From assembly GCF_000010725.1 (NCBI RefSeq), contig NC_013855.1, positions 248,001-312,000 on the forward strand: 64,000 nt of DNA. Direction: 5' to 3'. A program made the translations under genes and the position numbers. Under the pieces are notes generated by a model. The model searched no databases and was not told the DNA's origin. It saw nothing but the letters and a program-made list of their open reading frames with translations. This stretch comes from Azospirillum sp. B510 (GTDB lineage: Bacteria; Pseudomonadota; Alphaproteobacteria; Azospirillales; Azospirillaceae). Shown here one piece after another: positions 33,321 to 46,800 of this stretch (the first letter of the stretch is position 1; each line of letters starts with the position of its first letter).

Positions 33321-34794
33321 GATCGCCGAACCGACAGGCGGGCAAGCCGCGGCGCCGGTGCCATCTCCGCCGCCGGGAGCGTCGGCTTCGCCGCCTTCCC
33401 CGCCGCCGCCCCGCCAGCCCCGGCCGCGCCGCGGCCATGAGCTGGAGTTCCTGCCGGCGGCGCTGGAGGCGGTGGAGACACCGCCGTCGCCGCTGGCGCG
33501 GGCGGTGTCGCTGCTGATCGCCGCCTTCGCGGTGATCGCCGTCGCCTGGGCCTGGATCGGCCATATCGACATCACCGCCGTCACCCGCGGGCGCATCATC
33601 TCCAGCGACCGCAACAAGCTGGTTCAGACGCTGGAGACCGGCATCGTCCGCGCCATCCGCGTCGCCGACGGCCAGCGGGTGGAGCAGGGCGCCGTCCTGC
33701 TGGAACTGGACCCGACCGACAGCGCCGCCGACGCCGGCCGCGCCGAATGGGAGCTGGCGGTGGCGGAGACCGAGGCGGCGCGGCTGCGGGCGGCGCTGGA
33801 CGGGCGGCGCGGCTTCGATCCGGCGCCCGGCGCCGACGCCGCCCTGGTGACGCTCCAGCGCTCGATCCTCGCCAACCAGCTGGCGGCGCGCGACGCGGCG
33901 CTCGACGCCATCGGCAGCCAGGAACGCCAGCGCCGGGCGGAGATGGCGGCGCTGGCCGCCGAGAAGGCCCGGCTGCATGCCACCCTGCCGCTGATCCGCG
34001 AACAGGTGCAGGCGAAACGGAACCTGTCCCAGCGCGGCTACAGTCCCCGCTTCGACCTGCTGGAACTGGAGAAGGAACTGGCCGAGGTCGAATTCGGCGA
34101 GGTCGCCGCTGCCAACCGCGAGGCGGAGGCCGCCGCCGCGCTGAAGGGGTTGGCCGACGAGCGGCGGCGGGTGACGGCGGAGTTCGACGGCAAGGCGATG
34201 GCCGACCTCGCCGATGCCGAGAAGCGGGCCGCCGCCCTGCGCCAGGAGCTGACCAAGGCGGCGCGGCGGCGCGAGCGCCAGTTGCTGACGGCACCGGTCG
34301 GCGGCGTGATCCAGCAACTGGCCGTTCACACGGTGGGCGGGGTGGTGACGGCGGCGGAGCCGCTGATGGTGATCGTGCCGGCCAACCGCACCCTGGTGGC
34401 CGATGTCCAGGTCGACAACAAGGACATCGGCTTTCTCCATCCCGGCATGCCGGTCGAGATCAAGATCGACGCCTTCCCCTTCACCCGCTACGGGCTGCTG
34501 CCGGGCAGCGTCGCCTCGGTGTCGCACGACGCCATCCTGCCGCCCGACGGGGCCGCCGCACGCATCGGCGCGCCCGACGCCGCCCCGCCGCCGGCCGCCG
34601 AGCGCGACGGGCCGAAATTCTCGGCGCGCATCGCGCTCGACCGCATGGTCATCCGGGGCGAGAACGGCGAGGACATCGCGCTCGCGCCCGGCATGGCGGT
34701 GACGGCGGAGGTGAAGACCGGCCGCCGTCGCATCCTCGACTACCTGCTTTCCCCCGTGCTCGCCCACGTCCAGGAGGCGATGCGCGAGCGCTGA
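33307..34794 (+). CDS. HlyD-family type I secretion membrane fusion protein
   Basis: The 495-residue periplasmic adaptor has a long Pro/Ala-rich cytoplasmic tail (about 1-60) and one transmembrane helix at about 66-84 (AVSLLIAAFAVIAVAWAW). A lipoyl half-motif (G-R-I-I-x-S-x-x-x-x-K-x-V-Q-T-L) follows, then a long alpha-hairpin of about 200 residues, the second lipoyl half and a beta-barrel domain ending in the HlyD signature (A-L-A-P-G-M-A-V-T-A-E-V-K-T-G-R-R-R-I). It joins the ABC transporter to an outer-membrane TolC-type channel, which is not encoded nearby. The ATG at 33307 lies inside the end of the transporter gene, indicating coupling. The giant RTX gene follows 90 nt later. Confidence 0.95.
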   Translation: MVSPEIAEPTGGQAAAPVPSPPPGASASPPSPPPPRQPRPRRGHELEFLPAALEAVETPPSPLARAVSLLIAAFAVIAVAWAWIGHIDITAVTRGRIISSDRNKLVQTLETGIVRAIRVADGQRVEQGAVLLELDPTDSAADAGRAEWELAVAETEAARLRAALDGRRGFDPAPGADAALVTLQRSILANQLAARDAALDAIGSQERQRRAEMAALAAEKARLHATLPLIREQVQAKRNLSQRGYSPRFDLLELEKELAEVEFGEVAAANREAEAAAALKGLADERRRVTAEFDGKAMADLADAEKRAAALRQELTKAARRRERQLLTAPVGGVIQQLAVHTVGGVVTAAEPLMVIVPANRTLVADVQVDNKDIGFLHPGMPVEIKIDAFPFTRYGLLPGSVASVSHDAILPPDGAAARIGAPDAAPPPAAERDGPKFSARIALDRMVIRGENGEDIALAPGMAVTAEVKTGRRRILDYLLSPVLAHVQEAMRER

Positions 34795-34884
34795 GTCGCG
34801 AGACTCCCCCCTCCGAACCCCCTTCCCAACCCATTGCCACAGGGCCGGGACCCAACCGGGCCGATCTTGCGAGAGGATAAGCCG

Positions 34885-37800
34885 ATGACCAGCACCGTGA
34901 CCACCGACGGCGACGACCTGCTGACCGGCGACTGGCGCGCCGACACGCTGCGCGGCGGGGCCGGCAACGACACTCTGCTCGGCAACGACGGCGATGATGT
35001 GCTGGAGGGCGGTGACGGCGATGACCGGCTCGATGGCGGGACCGGGGCCAACAGCCTGTTCGGCGGCGCCGGCAACGACACGCTGATCGGCGGCAGCGTC
35101 AACGACAGTCTGGATGGCGGGGCCGGCGACGACGTGATCAGCGGCGGGACGGGCAACGACGTGATTTCCGGCGGCGATGGCGCCGACAGCATCGACGGCG
35201 GCGAGAATGACGACAGCATCGATGGCGGCGCCGGCAACGACACCATCCTCGGCGGCGGTGGCCGCGATGTCGTCATGGCCGGCGACGGCGACGATCTGGT
35301 GCGGGATGGCGACAATGTCTGGAGCGACGACCGCTTCGACGGCGGTGCCGGCAACGACACGCTGGACGGCGGTCTCGGCAGCGACACGCTGATCGGCGGT
35401 GCCGGCAACGACCGGCTGACGGTGGGCAACGACTATAACGGCGACGTGCTGGACGGCGGCGACGGCGACGACACGCTGATCGGCGGCATGGGGGCCGACC
35501 GGCTCGCCGACGGCGCCGGGGCCGATCTGGTCCAGGCCGGCGGCGGTGACGATCAGCTCGACCATGTGCTGTCCGATCAGGCCGGGGCCGACACGCTCGA
35601 CGGCGGCGCCGGCTATGACCGGCTGCGGGTGGCGCTGACCGCCGGGCAGGTGACGGCGGCCGTCGCCGCCGACCTTGTCGCGCTGGCCGACTTCATCCAG
35701 CGCTATGGCGATGACGGCCAGAGCTTCAGCGGGCAGGCGATCCGGCTTGCCGCCACCAACTGGAACGCGCTGGAGGTGACGGTGGACGGCCGGACGGTGG
35801 CGGTCGGCGACCTTGCCGGACTGGTCGCCGCCGCCCCCAACCGGGCGCCGGTGGTCGGCGACCAGTCGCTGACCGGGACCGAGGATACGCCGCTTGCCGG
35901 GACGGTGGGGGCCAGCGATCCCGACGGCGATGCGCTCTCCTACGGCATCGGCGCCGGCCCGGCCCATGGCCGTCTCGTCCTGGGCGACGATGGCCGCTTC
36001 ACCTACATGCCCGACGCCGATTATGCCGGCGGTGACAGTTTCCGCATCGATGTGGCGGACGGGCGTGGCGGTATCTCCTCCCAGACCGTCACGGTGGCGC
36101 TGGCCGCGGTCAACGACGCGCCGGGCGAGGCGACGCTCGACGGTGCCGCCGTCGCCGAGCATGCGGCGGCGGGGACGGTGGTCGGCACCGCCCAGGCCCG
36201 GGATCCGGATGGCGACGCGCTGGCCTACAGCCTGACCGACGATGCCGGCGGCCGCTTCGTCATCGATGCCGCCAGCGGCGTGCTGTCCGTCGCCACCGGG
36301 GCCGATCTCGATTACCTGCGCGCTCCCGTCCATGCCGTGACCGTCCGTGTCACCGACGCCGTCGGGATGAGCACCGACAAGGTCTTCCACATCGGCGTCA
36401 CCGCCGCCCGCGACGATGGCGCCGCCGATGCCGAGGGGCTGTCCCCGGCCGAGGAGCGGGCGTCCGAGGCGGGCGAGGCGCCGGGCGGCGACGGCCGGTC
36501 CGTCTCCGGCGATTGGCGTGCCGAGACGCTGGAGGGCGGCGGTGGTGACGACAGCCTCGACAGCGGCGGCGGCGGCGGCACGCTGCTGGGCGGGGCCGGC
36601 AACGACCGGCTGACCGGCGATTGGGGCGAGGATACCCTGCGCGGCGGGTCGGGGGCCGATACGCTGCGCGGCGGGGCGCAGAGCGACCGGCTCTATGGCG
36701 GCTCCGGCGACGATGTGCTGGAGGGCGGCAGCGAGGACGACACGCTGGATGGCGGCACCGGCAACGACAGCCTCCATGGCGGCAGCGGCGCCGACCTGCT
36801 TTATGGCGGGATGGGCGACGATCTGCTGGATGGCGGCACCGACGCCAACCGGCTCTATGGCGGCAGCGGCGACGACACGCTGCTGGGCGGCGATGTCGGC
36901 GACACGCTGGACGGCGGCAGCGGCGATGACGTGATCAATGGCGGCATCGGCGCGGACAGCATCCGCGGCGGTTCCGGCGACGACCGCATCGACGGCGGCG
37001 AGAACGACGACAGCATCGATGGTGGCAGCGGCAACGACACCATCCTCGGCGGCGGTGGCCGCGATGTCGTCATGGCCGGCGACGGCGACGATCTGGTCAG
37101 CGACGGCGACGATGTCTGGAGCGACGACCGCTTCGACGGCGGTGCCGGCAACGACACGCTGGACGGCGGTCTCGGCAGCGACACGCTGATCGGCGGTGCC
37201 GGCAACGACCGGCTGTCGGTGGGCAACGATTATAACGGCGATTATCTGGACGGTGGCGACGGCGACGACACGCTGATCGGCGGCATGGGGGCCGACACGC
37301 TGATCGGCGGGGCCGGCGACGATGTGCTGAAGGGCGGCGGCGGCAACAATGTCCTGATCGGCGGCGACGGCATCGACATCGCCGATTATTCGGCGGAGAC
37401 CGAGGCGATCTCCATCGATCTGCGGACCGGCGAGCTGCGCCACGGCGGCTGGATGGCCGACCGGCTGTCGGGCATCGAGACCATCCTGGCGGGGGGCGGC
37501 AACGACGCGCTGGCCGGCGACGGCGGCGACAACCGCCTGTCGGGTGGGGTGGGGGACGACAGCCTGTCGGGCGGTGCCGGCGACGATGTGCTGGATGGCG
37601 GCAGCGGCGCCGACCGGCTGGATGGCGGCGACGGCATCGACACCGCCACCTATGCCGGGTCCGGGGCCGGCGTCACCGTCGATCTGGCGGTCGGGACCGG
37701 GACCGGCGGCGATGCCGAGGGCGATGTGCTGTCGGGCGTCGAGAACCTGATCGGCTCGGCGCACGGCGACCGGCTGACCGGCGACGCCGGGGCGAACCAC

Positions 37801-40800
37801 CTCGATGGCGGTGCCGGCGACGATGTGCTTGCCGGGGCTGGCGGGGCCGACACCCTGATCGGCGGCGAGGGGATCGACACGGCCGACTACTCAACGTCCG
37901 GCGCGGGCGTGGCTGTCGATCTGGCGAGCGGTGGCGGAGCCGGCGGCGACGCCGAGGGCGATGTGCTGTCCGGTGTCGAGAACCTGACCGGCTCGGCCCA
38001 TGGCGACCGGCTGACCGGCGATGCCGGGGCGAACCGTCTCGATGGTGGGGCGGGCGACGACACGCTGGCCGGCGGCCAGGGGGCGGATACGCTGATCGGC
38101 GGCGACGGCATCGACACCGCCGACTATTCGGCATCCGCCGGCGGCGTGTCGGTCGACCTGTCGGCGGGAACGGCGGCGGGCGGCGACGCCGAGGGCGATG
38201 TGCTGTCGGGGATCGAGAACCTGACCGGCTCGGACGGCGATGACCGGCTGGTCGGCGATGCCGGCGCCAATCTGCTGGATGGCCGGGGCGGCAACGACAC
38301 GCTGATCGGGCTCGGCGGCGCCGACACGCTGATCGGCGGCGATGGCACCGACCTTGCCGATTACTCGGCCTCCGCTGACGGCGTCGGCGTCGATCTGACC
38401 GCGGGCAGCGGTGCCGGCGGCGATGCCGAGGGCGATGCGCTGTCGGGGGTCGAGGATGTGACCGGTTCGGCCTTCGCCGACCGGCTGACCGGTGCGCAGA
38501 CCGCCAACCGCCTCGATGGCGGGGCGGGTGACGACAGGCTGGCCGGGCTCGGCGGCGCCGACACGCTGATCGGCGGCGCTGGCATCGACCTCGCCGATTA
38601 TTCGGCATCGGGTGCCGGCGTGACGGTCGATCTGGCCGCGGGGGCCGGAACCGGCGGCGACGCCGAGGGCGACGTGCTGTCCGGTGTCGAGAATCTCACC
38701 GGCTCGGCCTTCGCCGACCGGCTGACCGGCGACAGCGGGAGCAATGTCCTGGAAGGCGGGGCGGGCGACGACACGCTGGCCGGCGGCCAGGGGGCCGATA
38801 CGCTGATCGGCGGTGATGGAGCCGACAGCGCCGACTATGCCGCCTCCGCTGGTGGCGTCATAGTCGATCTGGCGGCCGGCACCGGGGTTGGCGGCGATGC
38901 CGAGGGCGACCTGCTGACGGGCATCGAGAACGTCACCGGCTCGGCCCACGACGACGGGCTGACCGGCGATGGCGGGGCCAACCGTCTGGAGGGCGGCGCC
39001 GGGGATGATTGGCTGTCCGGCGGGACCGGGGCGGACAGCCTCATCGGCGGTGATGGCATCGACAGCGCCGATTACGCGGGGTCGAGCGCCGGCATCGATG
39101 TCGATCTGTCCACCGGCCGCGGTGCCGGCGGCGACGCCGAGGGCGATGTGCTGTCCGGTGTCGAGAATCTGGGCGGGTCCGACCATGACGACCGGCTGAC
39201 CGGCGACGCCTACGCCAACCGGCTTGACGGGCGCGGCGGCAACGACACGCTGGTCGGGCTCGGTGGCGCCGACACGCTGGTCGGCGGCGACGGCATCGAC
39301 ACGGCGGAGTATCTGGCCTCCACCGCCGCCGTGACCGTCAACCTGGCGAGCGGCACGGGGTCGGGCGGCGACGCCCAGGGCGACCGGCTGAGCGGCATCG
39401 AGAATCTGACCGGCTCCGCCTTCGGCGACCGGCTGATTGGCGATGCCGGCGCCAACATCCTGGATGGTGCCGGCGGCAACGACACGCTGGTCGGCGGGGC
39501 GGGGGCGGACACGTTGATCGGCGGGGCCGGCAGCGACACCGCCGATTATTCGGCCTCCGCTTCCGCCGTGACGGTCGATCTGGCGGCCGGCACCGGGCTT
39601 GGCGGCACGGCCGCCGGCGACGTGCTGATCGGGGTCGAGAACCTGATCGGCTCCAGCCGCGCCGACCGTCTGGTCGGCGACGGGCAGGACAACAGCCTGC
39701 GCGGTGGCGCGGGAGCCGACACGCTGATCGGCGGCGACGGCTCGGACACCGCCGACTATACCGGTTCGGCGGCCGGGGTGACGGTCAGCCTCGCCGATGG
39801 AACCGCCGATGGCGGCGACGCCACCGGCGATGTGCTGTCCGGCATCGAAAATCTGACCGGTTCGGGGGCTGCCGACCGGCTGACCGGCGACGGCGGGGCC
39901 AACCGCCTGCGCGGCGGCGGCGGCAATGACACGCTGATCGGCGGCGCCGGGGCCGACAGCCTCAGCGGCGGGGCCGGCCTCGACACCGCCGATTATTCGG
40001 CCTCCGCCGGGGCTGTGTCGGTCAATCTGGCGACCGGCATCGGCCGGGGCGGCGATGCCGAGGGCGACCGGCTCGACGGGGTGGAGAACCTGATCGGCAC
40101 CGGCCTCGCCGACAGCCTGACCGGCGACGGCGCCGCCAACTATCTGGACGGGCGCGGCGGCGCCGACAGTCTCGCCGGCGGGGCGGGCGACGATACGCTG
40201 CGGGTGCTGGACGATGGGTTCGCCAGCCTCGACGGCGGCAGCGGCTTCGATACCCTGCGCTTCGAGGGCGAACGGCTGGTCGTCACCGGCGCCGGGTCCG
40301 GCGGGGTCCGGGGCATCGAGGCGATCGACCTCGGCCATCCCGGCCGCCAGACCCTGATCCTGAACGAACAGGGCATCCTGGCCGACACCGGCGGCGGGCC
40401 GCTCTATGTCACCGGCGACCGCGGCGATCTGGTCACCTTCAAGGAATCCGGCTGGCGGCGCGGCGGCAGCGAGACCGTCGGGTCGATCCTCTACAACCTC
40501 TATTCCCGCGGCACGACCACGGTCCATGTCCAGGACGGCGTGCGGATGTTCGGCGACCTCGTGGTCACCGGCACCGTCGGGGACGATGTGCTGACCGCGC
40601 CGTCGGGCGCCGGCCATGTCGTGGTGTTCGGCGAGGGCGGCAACGACACGGTTCGGTTCGGCGCCGGCTTCCGCCACGAGATCGCCCATCTGGTGCGTAT
40701 CGACGACGATCTGCATATCCTGTTCGACGCCCAGGGCGGCCCGGCCGGCGAGGACGGCTATGCCCGCGACCGCGTCACCATCATGGGCCATTTCGCCGCC

Positions 40801-43800
40801 AACGGTGCCGCCGGGGCTGGGGAGGGCAGCGTCCGTCAGATCCAGTTCGCCGATGGCGTGGTCTGGCCGGTATGGGGCGGTGATCTGCTGCTGGGCGGCA
40901 CCGGCGACGACACCGTCGCCATCGAGCCGGGCTTCACCAGCCACAGCCTGCATGCCGATGCGGGTGTGAACGTCATCCGCTTCGGCGCCGACGTGACCGC
41001 CGACGATCTGCGCCTGTCGCGCAAGGGCGACGATCTGGAGATCCGCATCGTCGGCACCGACCGCTCGCTTCTCCTCTTCAACCATTTCTCGGCGGAGGCG
41101 CTGGCCGGCGCCGGCAATGGCGGGGTGGAGGCGATCGAGCTGGCCGACGGCAGCCATTGGCGCGTGCGCGGCACCGACATCCGCATCGGCAGCGGCGGCG
41201 ACGACCGCATGGTCTTCGGCCTGGATGGCGGGCAGACGACGCTCTATGGCAGCGCCGGGAACGACAGCATCGCCTTCGCGACGACCATCGATCCCGACCG
41301 CATGCGGCTGAGCCGCGAGGGCGATGACCTGCGCCTCTCCTACGAGGGCACCGGCGACTCCTGGCTGATCAAGCGGCATTTCGACGGCAATCCCGATGGC
41401 TTCCGGACGATCCGTTTCGGTGACGGCACCGAATGGGCCATCGATAACACCCGCCTGCTGGCCGGGACCGCCGCCGACGAGCGGGTCGAGATCGGCGGCG
41501 GTTTGGGCGAGCGCGTGCTGGCGACCGGCGGTGGCCGCGATGGGTTGGTCCTGGCGGCCGGCATCCTGCCGTCCCAGGTGGCCCTGCGCCGCGATGGCGA
41601 CAAGCTGGTCATCGAGATCGGCGGCGGCAATGACCGGGTGGTGGTGCTCAACCATTTCAACGGCACCGGTGCCGGCAACGGCGTGCTGCGCAGCCTGACC
41701 TTCGCCGACGGGACGGTGTGGCCGCTCGACGCCGGGGCGGGCTTCCGCATCGGCGGCGACACCGGCGACGTCTTCGCCTTCAAGCCGGGCGACGGCGCCG
41801 TCACCCTGTTCGCCGGCAAGGGGGTGGACACGCTGAACCTCGCGTCGGCCATCGGCGCCGACAAGCTGGATTTCACCCGCGTCGGCGACGACCTCGTCAT
41901 TTCGGTGAAGGGAACCGGCGACAAGGTGACGGCGCTGAACCATTTCGCCAGCGGCTGGGGCGCGTCGCTGCTCGAGAATGTCTATGCCGGCGGGCGCTTC
42001 TGGAACCTCTCCGATCCCGCCATGCTGATCGGCGGGGCCGGTGACGACAGCTATACCCTGACGGTCGGCGGCGGCGCCAAGTCGATCCTGCCCAGCGGTG
42101 GCAACGACCAGATCGTCATCGGTCCCGGCATCGACAAGGCCAGCGTCACCATGCAGCGGGTCGGCGACGATCTGGTGATCGGTCTGCGCACGCTGCCCGA
42201 CAAATTGACCGTGCTGAACCATTTCTCCGGCGGGGCGAGCGGCGGCGCCCATACGCTGCGCTTCATCGATGGCGACATCTGGAACATCTGGGGCGCCAGC
42301 CTGCTGGTCGGCACCAGCGCCACCGACATTTTCACCGCCAATCCCGGCATCGGCGGCGTGTCACTCTTCCCCGGCGGCGGCAATGACCGGCTCCGGCTCG
42401 GCACCGGTTTCGACACCCTCGACACGATGGTGCGGCGGGTCGGCGACAATCTGGAGATCCGGCGGCGCGACAGCGCCGACAGGATCACCGTGCTGAACCA
42501 TTTCCTGGGCAACGAGGCGCGCGACCTCGCCTTCGCCGACGGCACAGTCTGGACGGTCGGCGGTCCCAACGCCCGGATCGGCACCGATGGTGCCGACCGT
42601 TTCGTCCTGTCGCCCGGCATGGGCTCCGTCGTGGTCTATGGCGGCGGCAATCAGGGCGGTGAAGACCGCATCGAGGTGGCCGCCGGCATCGACCCGTCCA
42701 CCGTCCGGCTGACCCGCGTCGGCAACGACCTGCGCGTCACCGCCGGCGGCGACAGCATGACCATCGTCAACCAGTTCGTCACCGGCGGGGTGACGACGAT
42801 CCCGGAGATCGTCTTCTCCAATGGCGTGGTCTGGCCGATCACCGGCACCAACGTCTTCATCAGCGGCGGCGGGGCGGAGACCATTCCCGGCGGCCCGATG
42901 TTCATCTATCCCGGCGCGCCCGGACAGCATCTGGGCATCAATGCCGATCCGGCGACCACCCGCATCGTGCGCGTCGGCAACGACCTGCATCTGACCATCG
43001 TCGGCCAGCCGAACGAGATGATCATCGTCAACCATTTCGCCATGAACGGCATCGGCGATCTGGTCTTCAACAACGGCACCACCTGGAACATCCAGGGCGG
43101 CAAGGTGTTGATCGGCGGCACCGGCCACGACCAGTTCGTGATCCAGCGCGGCATGGGCGACGTGATCGTCTATCCCGACAGCGTCGGCGACGACCGTCTG
43201 CGCTTCCTCGACACGGTGGACGGATCCAGGATCCGCGTGGCGCGCGTCGGCGACAATCTGCGCATCACCATCGATGGCACCAGCGACGCGCTGACCATCG
43301 TCAACCACTTCGCCGGCACGCCGATGAAGTCGCTGACCCGTCCCGACGGCACGGAGCTGCCGCTGACCGGCGACGGGCTGCTGATCGGCGGCCAGGGCCA
43401 AACCGTCTTCCTGGTCGGAGAGGACAGCGGGTCGAAGACCATCTATGCCGAGGGCGGTGACCGCGTGGTCTTCGGCGACACCGACAGCACCGAGGTGCGG
43501 CTGATCAGCACCGGCTCCGATCTACAGGTCTTCAACGACCGCACCCGGCAGGCGGTGACGATCATCAATTATTTCAACGGCGCTGGCAGGCTGGAATTCG
43601 CCGACGGGCGGAATTTCGACCTGACCTCGCCCTATACGCTGATCGGCACCGGCGGGGGCGACCGCTTCACCATCGGCAAGACCGGCCCGGCGACCCAGAT
43701 CATCCATGCCGGTGGCGGCGGCAGCCAGATCGTCTTCGGTCCCGATGTTTCGCCGGGCGACGTCACCCTGCGCCAGGACGGCGTCGATCTGGTGGTCGCC

Positions 43801-46800
43801 TTCGTCGGCAGCGGGCGCGTCGTGCGCGTCGTCAACCACTTCACCGCGCCCACCGACGGGCTGGCCCGCGGGCTGGACGCCGTCACCTTCTCCGGCGGGG
43901 TGACGCTGAACCTACAGGGCGACAGCGTGATGTTCGGCCAGCAGGGGACCGACGACTTCACCGTGCTGCCCGGCCAGGGTCACCGCTATCTCTTCCCCGG
44001 CGGCGGCAGCGACCGGCTGACCTTCGGTCCCGGCATCGACCCGGCGCTGGTGCGGATGGAGCGCGATGGCGTCGACCTGCGCGTCTACACCGACGACGGC
44101 AGCATCGACCTGACGGTGGTCAACCATTTCGGTCCCACCGGTCTGGCGGGCAGCGGTTCCGGCCTGTCCACCGTCCGCTATGGCGATGGCCAGACATGGT
44201 CGGTCGCCGGCAACGGCATCCTGATCGGCAGCCGCGGCAACAACAGCTACAGCGTCGGTTCCGCCAGCGGCCCGGTGACCATCCACCCGGCGGGCGAGGG
44301 CAACCGGCTGGTCTTCGGCGCCGGCATCCCGCCGGCCAACCTGCGGCTGGTGCGCGAACATGACGATCTGCGCATCGTCTCGGCCGACGGCACGGTCGAT
44401 GTGCTGGTGGTCAATCACTTCCAGTATCAGCTCGACCAGGTGGCTTTCCCGACCGGGGCGCCGTGGAATCTCGGGGGCGGCAACGTCTTTATCGGCGGCG
44501 ACGGCCCGTCGGTCTTCCGGTTCGGCAGCATCGACACCGACCTGATCGTGTTCCCCGGCAGCGGCGACACGGTGGGCCTGCCCGGCGGGCTCGACTGGAA
44601 GGATGTGGTGCTGACGCGGTCCGGCGGCGACCTGATCGTCCAGGTCCGCGCCACTGGCCGGCAGATCCGCATCGTCAACCATTTCTCGGCCAGCGACGGC
44701 ACCAGCGGGCTGGCCGGGCTGACCTTCGCCGACGGCACCACCATGCCGCTGGGCGAAACGGCGATGCTGGGCGGCACCGGCGGCGACCTGCTGACCGGTG
44801 CCGCGACCGACGACCTGCTGCTCGGCCAGGATGGCGACGACCGGTTGAGCGGCGGCGACGGCAACGACACGCTGATCGGCGGCATCGGCAACGACACGCT
44901 GGACGGTGGAACCGGCAACGACGTCTATGTCTACCGCATCGGCGACGGCCGCGACTTCATCCTGGACAATGGTGGCCTCGACCGCATCGAGTTCGGTCCC
45001 GGCATCGGCCGGGGCGACCTTTACTTCGCCCGGTTCGGCAACGACCTCTACATCCGCTTCCGCGGGCGGCCGACCGATGAGATCGTCGTCACCGGACGTT
45101 TCAATCTGGCGGGTGACGGCACCTCCTTCGTCGAGCGGCTGGCCTTCGCCGACGGCAGCAGCTTCGACCTGACCCGCACCGACATCGCGCTGGAGACGGT
45201 GGGGGTGGCGGCGGCGGAGTATCTGCAGGGCTACAATGTCGGCGACCGGATCGAGGGAACCGGCGGCAACGACACGATCCTCGGCTATGCCGGCAACGAC
45301 ACGCTGATCGGCGGCACCGGCTCGGATTCGATCGACGGCGGTACCGGCGACGACCTGATCGATGGGCGCGACGATCCCGGCACCGACGGCGCGCGAGACA
45401 CGATCTCCGGCGGCGATGGCAACGATACCGTCCTGGGGGGCGGTGGCTCCGACGTGATTTTCGGCGGTGCCGGTGACGACAGCCTGTCTGGCGGTGGCGG
45501 CAATGACGGCATCGATGGTGGGGATGGTGTCGACAGCATCGACGGCGGCGCCGGCGACGACAACATCCTTGGCGGTGCCGGCAACGACACGCTGGCCGGC
45601 GGTGCCGGCAACGACACGCTCTTCAGCGGAGCCGGCGACGACCTGATCCGCTATGGCGGCGGCAGCGACACCATCACCAACGAAGCTGGCAACGACGTGC
45701 TGGAGATGGGGGCGGGCATCACCCGTGCCGACCTTTATTTCGCGCGTTTTGGCGACGACCTTCATATCCGCTTCCGCAATTCGGCGGAACGGATCGTCCT
45801 GACCGGGCGGTTCAACGGACCCGGCGACGGGGCGACCTTCGTTCAGACGCTGCGCTTCGCCGATGGCTCCGACTTCGCCGTCACGGCGCAGGACATCGCC
45901 CTGGAGACGGTGGCGACCGACGCCAGCGAGAAGCTGGAGGGTTACAATGTCGGCGACATCATCCGCGGCCAGGGCGGCAACGACACCATCTATGGCTACA
46001 CCGGCGATGACAGCCTCGACGGCGGGGCGGGTGACGACTTCCTCTATGCCGGCACCGGTGACGACAGCGCCGAGGGGGGCGACGGTGCCGATGCCCTCTA
46101 TGGCGATGTCGGTGACGACACGCTGTCGGGTGGCGCCGGCAATGACAGCCTCTATGGCGAGGCCGGGGCCGATTCCCTGTCGGGTGGCGACGGCGCCGAC
46201 TTCCTGTCGGGCGGCGACGGCAATGATGGTCTGGCCGGCGGAGCCGGCGCGGACACGCTGGAGGGCGGGGCCGGCAATGACCTGCTCGAAGGGGGCGACG
46301 GCGACGACATTCTGAAGGGTGGCGATGGCGATGACACGCTGGTGGGTGGCGGCGGCACCGACAGGCTGTTCACCGGCGCCGGCAACGACACCATCCGCTT
46401 CGACGGCGGGCGGGAGACCATCACCAACGAAGGCGGTTTCGATACCCTGGTGATCGGCGGCGGGCTGACCAAGGCGGAGATGTATTACGCCCGTTTCGGC
46501 AACGACCTCTATCTGCGTTTCCGCAACCGCGGCGACGAGGTGGTGCTGACCGGCCGTTTCAAGGGGGAAGGCGACGGGGCGAGTTATGTGCAGCGCGTGC
46601 TGTTCGCCGACGGGCAGGAGGCCGACCTGACCGATCCGTCCCTGGTGCTGGAGACGGTGGCGACCGATGGGCCGGAAACGCTGGAAGGCTACCACGCCAA
46701 TGACACCATCAGCGGTCTGGGCGGTGCTGACGCAATTTTTGGCTATGGTGGCGATGACGTGCTGGATGGCGGGGCCGGCAACGACACGCTGTTCGGCGGG

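Noticed and set aside
34885..35200. LapA-type N-terminal retention module and LapG cleavage site in the giant protein
   Set aside because: RTX nonapeptides begin within about ten residues of the start codon, and no Ala-Ala cleavage motif or retention domain is present; no lapD/lapG genes are nearby.
37375..40218. Regularly spaced repeats that could suggest a CRISPR-like or satellite array
   Set aside because: The 237-bp period is in frame with the RTX coding sequence. Units are diverged at third positions and encode RTX nonapeptides; there is no conserved short direct repeat with unique spacers.
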